This document shows positions 46,393 through 57,382 of a stretch of DNA of 64,000 nt, one piece after another. The DNA comes from Phytophthora hibernalis (taxonomy: Eukaryota > Oomycota > Peronosporomycetes > Peronosporales > Peronosporaceae): positions 85,828 through 149,827 of the forward strand of contig JAAKBF010000358.1 of NCBI GenBank assembly GCA_012656075.1, given 5' to 3'. The translations under genes and the position numbers were made by a program. Below the pieces are notes generated by a model that did no database searches, was not told where the DNA came from, and was given only the letters and a program-made list of their open reading frames with translations. How positions within the stretch are numbered: the stretch's first letter is position 1; every line of letters starts with the position of its first letter.

Positions 46393-47527
46393 ATACGTAC
46401 CGAGGTGTCAATTTCACCAAAGCTCTTCAAACAGCCTCCGTCGCCATCTTCCGAATCAGCTTTCTCCGAAGCTGAAAGGCTGAATTCTTCTTCCATTTCG
46501 ACATCCGTTGGCGGTTCATGCGTCCTTTGCTTCTTGGCTACCCGCTGCACCGTGGCAATCTTCTTGGGGTAGCTTGAGGCCCGTTTGGATTGTTGAGAAT
46601 CCATATTCGTGCGGAAGAGCGGTCCACCTTCACGATTAGGGTCGCGGTCGGCCTTTATACGCTCGCACTGAACCTTCTGATGTTCTTTCTTGAAGCAATA
46701 GAAGCACCCCTGGTCCTGAGCATTGGTGCTTCCGTCCGATTTGCGTTTCTTCGAGTCGTAACCGCGCGCATCCCGGTCACTCTTGACGTTATTGATGCGC
46801 GTCACCGACGTCGCATCACCAGAATCGGTGATCATCTTCTTGGACCTGTCACCGAAGCGCTTGTTCAACGCGATCTCCACTCTTTCAGCGCTGAACACTT
46901 CCTCCGAAAGCTCAATTGACGACGCCCAGATTTCACTAGGAAGCTGCGCCAAAACTTGCACGGACATCATCGTCTCTGTCATCATCTCCTTACCGAGGAG
47001 CTTCTTGGACTTCCGGTTCATTTCGTTCCGCGCTTGGTTCAGCAGTGAGAACAGAGTCGTGGTGTCTTTCCAATTCGAGTTGAGAATCCGATTCCAACGG
47101 TTCGTCAAAGACACCAATCCTCCAGTGTCACCGAGCGCGAACTTGCGCTCGAGATGCTGCCAAATGACGCACACCTTCAGGTTCCTCACATCGTCTGGCA
47201 AGGACGACAGGAACGAATTTGGGAGGGTCGAATTGAGGACGTGACGCATTGCTGCATCCGCCTTGCGCCATACCATGATCTCCCTGCGCAATCCCAATTG
47301 CTCATCAGCAGGAGCTGCCTTCACGTCTACATCCGTCAGACGTGGCGGCGTGGACTCCAGGAAGTCACGCATGCCAACCTTCGGCTCCGGTTGAGCGGTT
47401 TCGAGAAGCCGATTCTCGACGTCCAGGTCCAACTGGGCCACGTGCGTGAGCAGCTTGTCTTTCCAAGTAGCATACTCAATTTGTCGGCCTGAGAACTTTT
47501 CAAGGCCGACGTGCACGGTCTTCTCAT
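46389..47527 (-). CDS. Copia Gag, minus copy
   Basis: About 378 codons. The frame is open from a GTG at 47516, and the ATG at 47525-47527 is one base out of frame; one more G there would give MEKTVHVGLEKF. The N-half is a UBN2-type Gag (WKDKLLTHVAQLDLD; IWQHLERKF; NRWNRILN). A CCHC zinc knuckle follows (CFYCFKKEHQKVQC), then a basic and an acidic tail. It packages element RNA. Confidence 0.8.
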
Positions 47528-47652
47528 GCTAGGTCAAGACACTCATCCGAAGTATCTGAAATATTGTTGTCTTGGCCGAAGTTGTATGAATGAATAATCG
47601 TCAGACGGAGCGGCAAATTCAAAAGTGAGTGCCGTCCCCACCTCTTCATCCG

Positions 47653-49110
47653 GTCATAGGTTTGAGAATGGTAACTGTAGCACATCAGAACCCTCCCTAG
47701 CTGGCTAATACAAATACATGTTGCAAGTCCTTTCAATAAGTCTATCGGTCTAAAGATTAAGAACATTGCGTTTGACAAGGAATGTGGGAGCAATTTAATT
47801 AGTGCTTGTCATCTCGCTAAGCAAGGGTATAATCACATTCAATCTCAGGATGGGGAGTTTTTGTATTTCTTCAATAAGAAATGACAGCTTTTATTTGCTG
47901 CTGTGCAATAGGGGGCGGTGTATTACCTGCCCTCTTCCAGGCAGATTAAGGTGCAAACCGTAAGCAAGAGCTTTACAGAAACACAGAAAATTGATTTGAT
48001 GCAAAAGTGGCATCTTAGACTAGGCCACGTTCACAGGGCCAGACTTTTAGCAATATTTTCTCATAAGTTAGTTGAAGGAATTCCTCATAAACCTCAGAAT
48101 AAGCTAAAAGATATTCCTTTCTTCTGTGCGACTTGCGAAGTTGCAAACTCGACACGTATGTCATTTAGAAATAAAATAGGGACACGGTGTAAGCAGCCAT
48201 TGCACACTTTGCATATGGACACTATGGGAAAGATGAAAGTAAATGGTAACTATGGTGGATATGGTTATCAGTACACGTTAGCAATTGTGGACGATGCAAC
48301 GTCGTACAATTTGTGATGAGGTCTACAAAAGAAGTTTACAGTAATGTGGTTAACCTCATACTGCTACTACAAAAACAGCATCACTATGAAATAAAGAGGA
48401 TAAGAAGTGATGGCAGTACAGAATTTGTCAATCAAAAGATGAGGACATTTCTGCAGTCGAAAGGTATCAGTTTTGAGAAATCAAATGTAGAATGTCAAGA
48501 AGAGAATGGGAGCGCGGAGCGCTGCCATCAGACATTAATGAGACAAGTAAGAAGTTCACTTCTAACAGCGGCTATGCCAGCACACTGGTGGCCAGAGGCA
48601 ATAAAATACGCCGTTAAAGTGTCGAATAGAATTCCAACTTCGAGGCTTGGAAACACTTCGCCCTACGAAGTATTACACGGTAAAAAGCCGGATGGCAATA
48701 TACTTCAAATATGGGGAAGTGTATGTTATGCTCATATCCTAAATAGTAATAGAAAGGATAAGAAATTGAGCTCAAGCGGTTTAGAGTGCAAGTTCCTCGG
48801 TCTTGCAAACGCTTATAAGGGCTACAGATTGCTAGATACTGTCAACAGTGTATTATTGGTAGCTCGAAGTGTTAAGTTTGATACAGTTGATCAGTCGGCT
48901 GTGACAGCCAGGTCGTTTCCAAACAGGAACCATGCGCTAACCTCTAAAGAAAAGGAAGATATAAGAGCGTGCATAAGTGGCAAAGATAACCCGTCTAAAG
49001 ACCCACCAACTCCAAGTGTGGGGGCCGTGGGAGCTGTGGGAGCTGATGTCACTCAGTGTGACGAGGATGAGAAGTCGGATGTTAGTCATAGTGACGAGTC
49101 GTCTTCTCAG
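47653..49110. repeat. Inverted repeat, right arm (partner 44817-46277)
   Basis: Homology to the left arm begins at GTCATAGG (47653), directly after CCGG, and ends in the connector near TCGTCTTCTC. The junction at 47652 joins LTR sequence to protease sequence, so it is a rearrangement point and not an element end. Confidence 0.8.
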
Positions 49111-50177
49111 GTTGTAGAAAGGTCAACTTCAACCGAAATGTTAATAGACACACAAAAGGATATTAGCTGTGTGGAACACCACGATAAGCCACGTGCACTG
49201 CGTAAGAGGCGACGAAGCCCAAGACTAAGTGGATATGAAGTAACAATAAACCCAATTTTAGGGGTCACAGTTAGCAGGACTCGTATCCCAATCCCGAAAT
49301 CACTAAAAGCGGCATTAGCAGGGCCATACCGGGAATCATGGCTCGGTGCATTAGAAGTTGAGTATCAGGCCCTCTTGGAAAATAAGACATGGAAAATGGT
49401 TGATCTACCCAAAGGACGCAAGGCATTAGGCTGTCACTGGGTTTTAGAATATCCTGCAGATGGATCTGTAGAACGATTTAAAGCTCGACTAGTGGTAATG
49501 GGAAATACACAGCGATTTGGTGTTGACTACGGTGAGATATTCTCACCGGTAGCCCGATATGAGTCATTGAGATTAGTGCTCGCAATTCCGGCAATAGAGG
49601 ATTTCCACATCCACCAAATGGATGTGTCAACTGCGTTTCTAAATGGGGAACTATTAGAGAAAATATATATGGTTCCACCCCTTGGATTTAGTCATAATGA
49701 CAAAGTCTGTCAGCTAATAAAGAGCCTATATGGACTGAAACAGGCGCCACGAATTTGGTACAGGGTGCTGCACACCTTTTGGAGTCATTAGGTTTTTCTC
49801 GATGCAAAAAGGAATACTGTTTGTACAAGAAAAAGTGGGAGGTTGATGGAGCAACCGACGTCGTCTTAATATGTGTATATGTTGATGACTTAACCATTGA
49901 TGGCTCAAGGCTATCAGCTGTAAACGAAATTAAGGCAAAGTTGTCAGAACGCTTTAAAATGAAGGACTTTGGAGAGGTCCATTATCTATTGAAAATGGAG
50001 ATCAGAAGAGATAGAGCTCGTAAGCAACTCAGCCTATCGCAACATAAGTGTATTCTAGACTTGCTTGAAAAATTTGATATGATGGACTGCTCAGTAGTAG
50101 CTACTCCTCAAGCAGCAAGTATTACATTAGAAAAAGAGACAAATCTCAGCGCTGAAGCTATTGCAGCACAGCCGTAG
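47918..50177 (+). pseudogene. Copia integrase-reverse transcriptase polyprotein, plus copy (broken)
   Basis: Integrase, first part 47918-48316, then 48313-49791 with RSDGSTEFVNQK, EENGSAERCHQT, the connector and RVT_2 (FKARLVVMGN; STAFLNGELLEK; SLYGLKQAPRIWY), then 49755-50177 with CVYVDDL. An 8-base deletion near 48309 removes the KWLF part, and a one-base shift after PRIWYRVLHT separates the last section. It is otherwise the best preserved pol in the window. Confidence 0.85.
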
Positions 50178-52180
50178 AGAACTTTCGCAACGACGTTCGA
50201 GTTGAGTTTCAGACTTAATCTTAAAGTCTGCTGTCTGCCAGGATTGCACTGAAATGATTTGCGTTCGAGAACTTTCGCAACATCATTCAGTTTAGCTTGA
50301 GATGATCAGTTTCGAAATGGATCGTAGCTACGAAGACTCTGCAAGCCCAACACCGAATGGCGACAACGAAGCTGATGTATCCCTAAGCTTGCCGCTTAGC
50401 CAGCAGGTTACGTCTACGTAGACTTGCCCCTTGGCCAACATGACGTCGCTGAACCGCTGCGAAAGAACTTTACGGCTACCGACGACCTCCTTCTACTGCG
50501 CGCCGTAAACATGGGCAAACCTTGGGAAGCTGTCAAAGGTACTGCTAACGGCATCATGAAGTGTTTTGACAAGATCGCAGATATCTGTCGAGACGTCGAT
50601 GGCTTTGTTCAAGACAAGCCCGGCACAGCACCATTTCAAACATTTTGATCTTTGTTAAGGTAGCAGCTTAAAGGTGTTGGCATCACATTGAAGTACATCG
50701 AAATTTGGTTGCCCGCTGATTGAAGACATGTGTGCAGGTTAGTTAAAAGCACGGCGACGATAAAAATCTTACCAACTGCGGTCTGCCTGACACGTAGTTT
50801 TTTGTCCCAGTTTAGGAACGACCATAATGTCTTAACCCGGCCGAACCCCCACTCGACACCTTCACGGACACTGCTCATACGCGAGTTGAATACTGTCATT
50901 GCACAATTCGACCCAGGATTATCAAATGGATAGCAGACGTATTGAGAGCAACCATACGCCGGGTCTCCGTTAATGACTTTTCCATCAAAACATTTGTCTT
51001 CCTCATTAGCGAAGACGTCCAAAATGTCGCTCATGCTCATCATCATAGAGTCGTGCCTTCTCCCTTCCACGGGGCCGAAGAGGCTTGCAATAATCCCATC
51101 AGGCGTCGTGACAGCTTGCCAATTGAAGCAGTGGCGTCGCGGATGCCCGTTGTACAGCGATCGCTGCAGATTCTCGAACACAGAAGTTGCGTTGGGGCGC
51201 GCGCTTGGCCTGGCTACATACTGCTTGGTTCCGTCCACGAATGACCCACAGGAAGCTAGTGGAGAACCCTTCGTTTTAATGTCATCGCAGTATCCATCGA
51301 TTCACTTCGCAACAACCTCTCGGTTGAAATAGAGTAGGTCATTGTGCTTCACGTACATCTCCTCCACTGTCTCGCCAGGTGATCTGACAAACTCGTTGGC
51401 TACTGTAAACAGTGTAGATGGTTCCTTCAACCTTCGACACAGCATGGCCAACGCTTCAACCGTCGGAACAGCGTCGCGCTCGGGGGTGACGATATGCGGT
51501 ATTGGGAGGTCCAACTTGGCTGCCAGTAGTCTTAGTTCTTGCACCGTGAAATTAAATCGCGTCCGCGCGGTAACGTCGTCCAGGGCGGGGTTGAAGAAGT
51601 TGTTGGTGTTGATTCGTGCAGGTGGGCTCCAAAATTTGGCGCAATTTAATTATATGTTACCAAAACAGGTATTGACCACTTCGTGATATCTGAAATATTC
51701 ATATGCGTGGAACTGGAGCAAAATTGCAAATGACAGCAACATCACTTTGTCGGGATCTGTCAAACGTATCATGGCGTGAACAATTAAAAGACTTTAATCT
51801 CTCCAAGTATTTTCCAGTGAAACCAAAAGATCGCCCAGGTAATCATCAGGTTTTACTAGTGGGTTAGCTGAAGATCACTTCAACTTGCTGAGATTCCTAC
51901 ACTCGTGCGCTCGCTTCGATCTTGCTCTCCCAGCACATTCGTGTAACACCCACCGGAGATACATCTAGTGGAGCCTCGCTTGACACTTGACCACAGAACG
52001 TAAGGCAAACGAAAACTCCACAGCTATCGCCATCTTTCTGGCGCGGTGTTTTCAGTGTGACAGCTTTGTATTCTGCACCAAGAACTCCGCTGATAATCTC
52101 TGCCGCCATAGTTTTCAGCACCTTCGCGATCTTTCTTTGTTGAGGCTGTCGTTTTGTGGTTGCTCTGAAAAGGAGGAATA
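49115..52180 (+). repeat. Duplicated composite block, copy B (partner 38289-41362)
   Basis: The second copy of the Copia reverse transcriptase plus PIF-like insertion, in the same orientation as copy A. Left of the block the copies differ: copy B is continuous with Copia connector sequence, while copy A joins unrelated sequence. Right of the block copy B carries on into more of the PIF-like element. Confidence 0.85.
50636..51544 (-). CDS. PIF/Harbinger-like DDE transposase, copy B
   Basis: The core frame 50636-51238 (200 codons) is intact and carries DGTKQYVARPS, TPDGIIASLFGP, INGDPAYGCSQYV, EWGFGRVKTLW and a C-terminal helix. The upstream helix-turn-helix piece is 51302-51544. A stop (51302-51304) and a 60-base gap lie between them, so the gene is either split or has a short unrecognised intron. 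DDE_Tnp_4 enzymes cut and paste DNA at TWA-type targets (family knowledge). Confidence 0.75.
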
Positions 52181-52866
52181 GTCACGTCTTCCGCTTCCTC
52201 CTCGTCGTCTTCTTGCACCTCGGACACTGAGCGCTTCTTTGAAGGCCTAACAGGGTCGTGCACTGCCGGGTCATCTTCACCCCGGAGCCTCCGGCAGCAT
52301 GCTGTCCACCATCACTTGGTTCATCGTCTTCGTCTTCTTGTGCCTTGGATATCGAGCGCATCTTTGGACGCCTAACGGCTTTGTGCACTGCCGCGTCTTT
52401 TTCATCCCCCGAGTCTCCGGCAGCATGCTCTTCACCACCACTCATATCGCCGCCCCCACTTGTGTCGCGGTCTTTGTCCTCCGCCACCTCAGACTGGTCT
52501 GCAGCCCCGCTCGATTCTGCAGAGTCGCTGTTCACCAGCATGAGGGTCGTAACCAGAACGCTCCTCGCGGACGCGTTCGATAGCACGAGACTTCTCCGAT
52601 CGAGTGCGGGCCTCCGCGACGCGCAGCCTGCGGGCTGCTTCGGCAGAACGGGCTTCTTCCTCCCGTAGAGCCTCCTCTGCCATCCGCTCCTTGATCCTCG
52701 ACGTGTTGTGCGTGCGTGCCATCGTGCTCCGTCTGCCGTAGCTCTCCGTTCGCCGTTGCGTGCCGCCCGTCGTCCGCCGCGTGGCGCTCCTTAACTGATG
52801 GCTGGGAGCCAAAAAGAAAATTACACCTAAATACGAATTTTTAATCGGAAAAATACACCTGGACAA
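51897..52866 (-). pseudogene. Ulp1-like protease piece and acidic/coiled-coil region of the PIF-like element
   Basis: 51897-52121 has the Ulp1 Cys motif (DSCGVFVCLTF). Upstream on the minus strand, frames at 52024-52263, 52182-52586 and 52489-52866 overlap. They hold an Ala/Glu/Arg coiled coil (EEALREEEARSAEAARRLR) and two related acidic repeats, one with RPKMRSISKAQEDEDDE and one with RPSKKRSVSEVQEDDEEE. The frame changes between them suggest decay or sequence error. Together they may once have been one protease gene. Confidence 0.55.
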
Positions 52867-53171
52867 TACCTGTATCGCATACCTGTTAAATACCTGACGG
52901 ATAAATCTGGGCGGTAAGCACGCCCTACCTTTATTTGCGATTTATCCACCATTTTAATTTGCACCTACGTCGGAATTCTGAAAATCGTTACTGTTTATCA
53001 GTAGTTTAGTGCTAATATTTACAGAAAATAGCATTTTCAAATTACTATTTACTTAAAATAATACTATTAAAAATCAGTTAAATCCATTTTTCTTTTGGCG
53101 GGGTGGGTGGATTGCCCCAATATTCCATTATTATTATTCCATTAATCAAAAACCCCAGTTCTACAACCCTG
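52867..53171 (+). other. AT-rich spacer; promoter side of UXT
   Basis: No gene. 52970-53100 is strongly AT-rich. TTCCATTAATCAAAAA near 53137-53152 loosely resembles an Inr plus flanking element, about 20-35 bases before the UXT ATG. Confidence 0.4.
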
Positions 53172-53730
53172 ATGGCCAAGTCTCCAGCTGCGGCGCTGCA
53201 GCGCTACAGCGCCTTCGTGGAGGAGGTTCTGCGTCCGCAACTCAAGGAAACACTCGCGCACAGGGACGCGCTGGCGGAGGAGGTCCTCGAGTACTCGGAG
53301 CTGCGCGAGCTGCTGCAGGAGCTGGCGACCAACGCGCAAAAGCCGGAAAAGCAGATGCTGCAGACGCTTCTAGACGTCGGCGAGCGCTTCCACGTGCATG
53401 CAAAGGTCCCAGACGCGTCGCTCATCACAGTGGACATTGGCCTCAACTTCCACGTCGAAATGACGGTCCCAGAAGCCCAGAAATTCGTGCAGAGCCACCT
53501 GATCCACTTGACACAGTACGAAACGTTGAAACTAGTTGAAAAACACCCTTTAGAAATAGTGTTTAGAGAGGAGGAGGAGGTTCTGACGGGTGCAATGCTG
53601 TTGCTGTGTGTTTTTGTTTTGTTTTGTGGGTTGTAGGAAGAGGAACAAATGGCAGGAGACGGCTCGAGAGGTGGCGGAGCACGTGAACCTCGTCATCGCC
53701 TCCATCCAGCAGCTCGCGGCCATGCAGTAA
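53172..53730 (+). CDS. UXT: UXT-like prefoldin-family protein
   Basis: Exons 53172-53515 and 53637-53730 (GTACGA..TAG intron, 121 bp) encode 145 residues. The layout is that of an alpha-type prefoldin: an N-terminal helix (LQRYSAFVEEVLRPQLKE), a central beta pair (HVHAKVPDASLITVDIGLNFHVEMTVPEA) broken by turns, and a C-terminal helix (ETAREVAEHVNLVIASIQQL). The central block most resembles UXT, which works with the URI/R2TP prefoldin-like complex and in transcription. Without splicing the frame runs on into sequence that is not prefoldin-like, which supports the intron. A general prefoldin 5 is the main alternative. Confidence 0.8.
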
Positions 53731-53973
53731 CAAGGTAAAGCAGTCCAAGTCCAGACAGATTTAATGGAGGCAAAAGAAAACGAAGCTTGGGAGAGCAATT
53801 TGGACGTGAATACCGGTAGCTGATCGACATGTCTTGACTGCAGAACGGTGACTCATCAGGCTCTGATGTTCTTAACGTGTCAAGTCGCAGAAGTCAGGTA
53901 AGCTGATAAATAAAGCGCGCCGTTCGACTGGTGGGTGATGCTCACTATTTGAGGTGTCGGCTGGACAGACACG

Positions 53974-56900
53974 ATGAACCGCTCGGTCTCTGGGTCTGCT
54001 CTTTCCTCTTTGCCGCCGTCGCGATCGGCTTTGCTGCCTGTTAGCGTACGAAAGTCAACTCAGACTAGACCAGCACCGCTGTCATCATCGACTTCACCGA
54101 GTAACCAGCAGAGCCACAAGAGACCGCTGAAACTGAGCTCACCAGGCGCAGGTTCAAGCGTTAGGCGATCGTCTCTATCGGGAGATGCGAGGAGTCCACC
54201 GGCGATCGGCGACACTGGCCGCCGCAAGACGAGGCCGAACACGGCATCCATTCTCTCATCCACAGAGACACTCAACGCAATGATCGGCTTGCCCAGAGAC
54301 GGTAGTACGCCGCCGCCGTCGCAGAATCGACCCGAAAGCGCACAGTCTGTCGTAGGTAGGCGATCTCACTCTACCACGTTCATTACGCCGCTCGGCTCTA
54401 CACCGTCGGCTGCGAACCTGTCTTCTCTCGAAGGTGGCCCTCGCAGCAGTGCTTGGTCAACAGCATCCCCGTCGCAGGTGGTGGTCTCATCAGCTCGTTG
54501 TGCTGGGTGTGGAGGCTTTGCAGAAATGTGTTTATCGTGCTTTACGCAGTTCAAACAGCAAGATGGCGCGCGGTACAAGACTCAGTTGGTGCAGGCAGTC
54601 GACTCACTGTTTACGAAGGCTACGACGCGTGCGTTTACGCGTATGGCAGCCGTGGTGCTGCAATGGGTGTTTCAATCGTGGAGAGCTGTCGCACGACGAT
54701 CAAAAAGGAAAAGCCAACTCGCTGCTCGAATGTTTGAAAAGCAGCGCATGCGTCGCCTTTGGAAGACGTGGCATGTTTTTCTCTACGAGCGACGAATTGT
54801 TGGTGCTATGCTTTATGCAGAGGTCCAACAGCGCGAAACAAAAGGGAAACTGCGAGAAGTAGCGAAACTACACGGAGACGGCTTCGAGCGTGAATCTGCT
54901 GCTCGTGTGCAGGAGGCGCTACAAAAAGATACCGTGAATAAACTTGAGGCACAACTCGCAGCTTTAAAATCATCTTCACAAGCCAAAGATCGGGAACTGC
55001 TCGAGCTGCGAAGGGAACGCCGTGGGATGCACGCACTAGTCGACGTGCTGCAAACACAAGCTATCGACCCGCGTGATTTGGAGATAATGCGTGTTGAAAG
55101 CTTAGAGTACAAGAAGGCCAGCTTTCAACTTGTGGGAGCATTGACACATACGATGGAGGCGCAAGTGGACGCTTTGAGTACAAGCGAAGGCCGACAAAAC
55201 CTCAGCGAAATATTCTCACGAGAATTACTGCAGTCCATTGACAAGCCAGAGAATGCTGCTTTTTACAACCCGCTCGTAGAAATGGAATCGGCGGCTTCTG
55301 TCGCGAATTCCAGTTCTGAAAATGCTAGCAACAATTTTATGTTGGCTTACGAGGCACCAGTAGATCGCGCTGATGCAATTATCACGGAATGGGTGAATTC
55401 TCTTGTGGCACGGCAGCCTCAAGACTGGTTAGCAGTGCCCCGAATGCAGAATTTTCATTCCAGTCTGAACGATGGCAAGGTGTATGCGGTGGTGACCAAA
55501 CTGCTGCATGCATCCATGTGTCGAACCCGGCTCAAACGGCCTTCCGGTGCTGCGGTGTCACGACTGGAAGCCACGTCCGTTCTGCGTGAGAATGGAGAGG
55601 ATCTGACTGAAATTGCAATGGAGCGGTATTTGGACCATTTGCGACGCGAGGTCAGTGTGGAAAAGCGCCTTGAACTGATGATCAATACGTTGGGTCAAGC
55701 GATGTGGTTACCCCTTGGGCTACTGAACGCTAAAGACATTCGTGCAGGCCACCCTGAGTTCAATTTTGCAGCGCTGACCTATCTGTTCGTCACCTTTTCC
55801 CCATGCCTAGCACCGGACTACTACTCGTTGTGCGCTGAACTAACACAGCAGCTAGAAGTGATCAAGGGCAAATGGCGTGAGTTGCAGGGTGATGGAACGA
55901 TATCTTCGATCACAGCAGATCCGACAGCTATAGAGGAGATCTCAATGAGCATGCGTGTGAAGCTGGCACTATCCCAAACGTTAGAATTAAAGCGACGCAT
56001 TGATGCAGAGGACGTCAAATCTCGTGAAGGCCATGCACTATGGGTCAAGGCTGAGCGCATCGTCATGCGTAAATGCTTCCTATCGTATGCTCGGCTAGCC
56101 CGTGGTAAGGTTGGCGTTCTAGCCAAGTTGGACACGTCTCTAGGCGATGAAAACGATGCGTTTGCTAAAATCCCCATGCACAAGCTACAGGACTTGGCGC
56201 TGCCATACGAAGACTTTACATGGGAGGCAAAGCTGCTGCAGAGTTACCTCGTGACTATCTACTGCGATCTCGCACGAATTTACCGCGGCTACGCTACTCG
56301 CTCTGGTGTCATCAATGAAACGATCAATGTTGGTGAATTCACTGAGTTGTTGACGGAGTGCCACGTGCTAGAAGGAAATGTGACACATGATGACTTGCAA
56401 AACGTCATTTGCGCATTGGACCCCAACAATGTACGTTCATCGCTCGCAGTCAATGTTTTCGTTGCTCGTATCTCACATGTCGCTCTGTTCAATCAGAATA
56501 CGGTAAGTGCACATCGAGCTTTGCCACCTATCGAGTTCTTGGAAGCATTAGTCCGAGTCGGACGCAAGAAATACCCCTTCGAGTACGCATACGTTCATTA
56601 TGATCTACAACTCGAGCAACCTAATCCCACCTCTCGCACTTGTGTTACATAATTTTTTCAGGACAAACCGCGTGACGATATCCGAGGGATTCTGCTTGTT
56701 CGTTGACAACTTCATCCTGCCGTTCGCCTTCCGGTCCGATGCCGACTTGTTCCGGAATCAACTCGAGGACGCAACGATCCGTCGGTTGCTTATCAAGTAC
56801 ACTGACGACCTCAAAAAATGTACGAGAAATACGCCGTGGAGGATCCGAAGCACAAGAACAAGGCGGAGCGCGTCACCGCTTTCACGTTCAGCCAATGCCT

Positions 56901-57192
56901 GCTGGATCGAGGTGTTCTCGACATGACTCTCACCTCAGAAAAAGTTTTGGGGGTCCTCAGTAAAGTTTTGCGCACTGCGAGGGCGCCAGCACCATTGGCT
57001 ATCAACACGTCTGACACTTTCTCATTGCCCAAAGGTGGTCGGCGCGCTGGTGAAGATGACGATGTCATGTATCCCGAGTTCGAGGAGGCTCTCATCGCTG
57101 TGGCTTGCCACAAATTCCCAGACCCTTACGCTTCGCTTGAAAGCCGCGTAGAGAAGTTCTTCTCTGTCTACATCCGAGAGCGGAGAGGTTGA
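53974..57192 (+). CDS. Large protein with CH-like, coiled-coil and EF-hand-like regions, unnamed
   Basis: Exons 53974-56582 and 56662-57192 (GTACGC..CAG intron) give about 1046 residues. One shift at the A run 56813-56818 was bridged by assuming a missing A, which gives DDLKKMYEKYA. The first 180 residues are low complexity, Ser/Pro-rich. A Cys cluster (CAGCGGFAEMCLSC) may bind zinc. Residues about 210-350 are basic and coiled coil. Near 465-610 the helices IITEWVNSLV, FHSSLNDGKVYAVVTKLL and PLGLLNAKDIRAG resemble calponin-homology signatures. Near 790-840 there is an EF-hand-like stretch (INVGEFTELLTECHVLEG). Such mixtures occur in flagellar and cytoskeletal proteins; this role is a guess. 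Confidence 0.65.
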
Positions 57193-57382
57193 TCCGACCT
57201 GTTGTCCGCACAAACACAAGACCCACATAGACCTCATCTTGAAGCATCTATTCATCTCGTTACGTTTGGCTTGCTGGAGATAGGGATGCAAACAGGCCTA
57301 TCCGACAGCTTTCCTTACATGCCTAGGACCTACAGATACATAACAGGGCAGAGCGCGATTGCGAAGTTGGCACCTTCTCCAC

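Larger units (their letters stand above)
44817..47652 (-). mobile_element. Ty1/Copia retrotransposon, minus-strand copy, 3'-truncated
   Basis: In transcription order: about 88 bases of 5' LTR end (47652-47565), a leader, gag, protease, integrase and the start of the connector, cut at 44817. It has no reverse transcriptase. Its protease-to-connector part is repeated in inverted orientation at 47653-49110. Confidence 0.8.
47653..50177 (+). mobile_element. Ty1/Copia retrotransposon, plus copy, interrupted at the RNase H
   Basis: Starts inside the protease, directly at the truncated LTR of the minus copy. It runs through integrase, connector and reverse transcriptase to the PIF-like insertion at 50177. 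There is no Gag, no LTR and no RNase H on this strand. Confidence 0.8.
50177..52866 (-). mobile_element. PIF/Harbinger-like DNA transposon, copy B (longer)
   Basis: Same order as copy A: doubled GAGAACTTTCGCAAC (50177, 50267), remnant of the Myb-like frame (50424-50648, +), transposase (-), Ulp1-like piece (-). It extends to about 52866 with acidic and coiled-coil frames. The right end is not defined, as no inverted copy of the left end was found. Confidence 0.65.

Noticed and set aside
53517..53636. Unspliced continuation of UXT to 53636
   Set aside because: The added residues are not prefoldin-like, whereas splicing at GTACGA restores the expected C-terminal helix.
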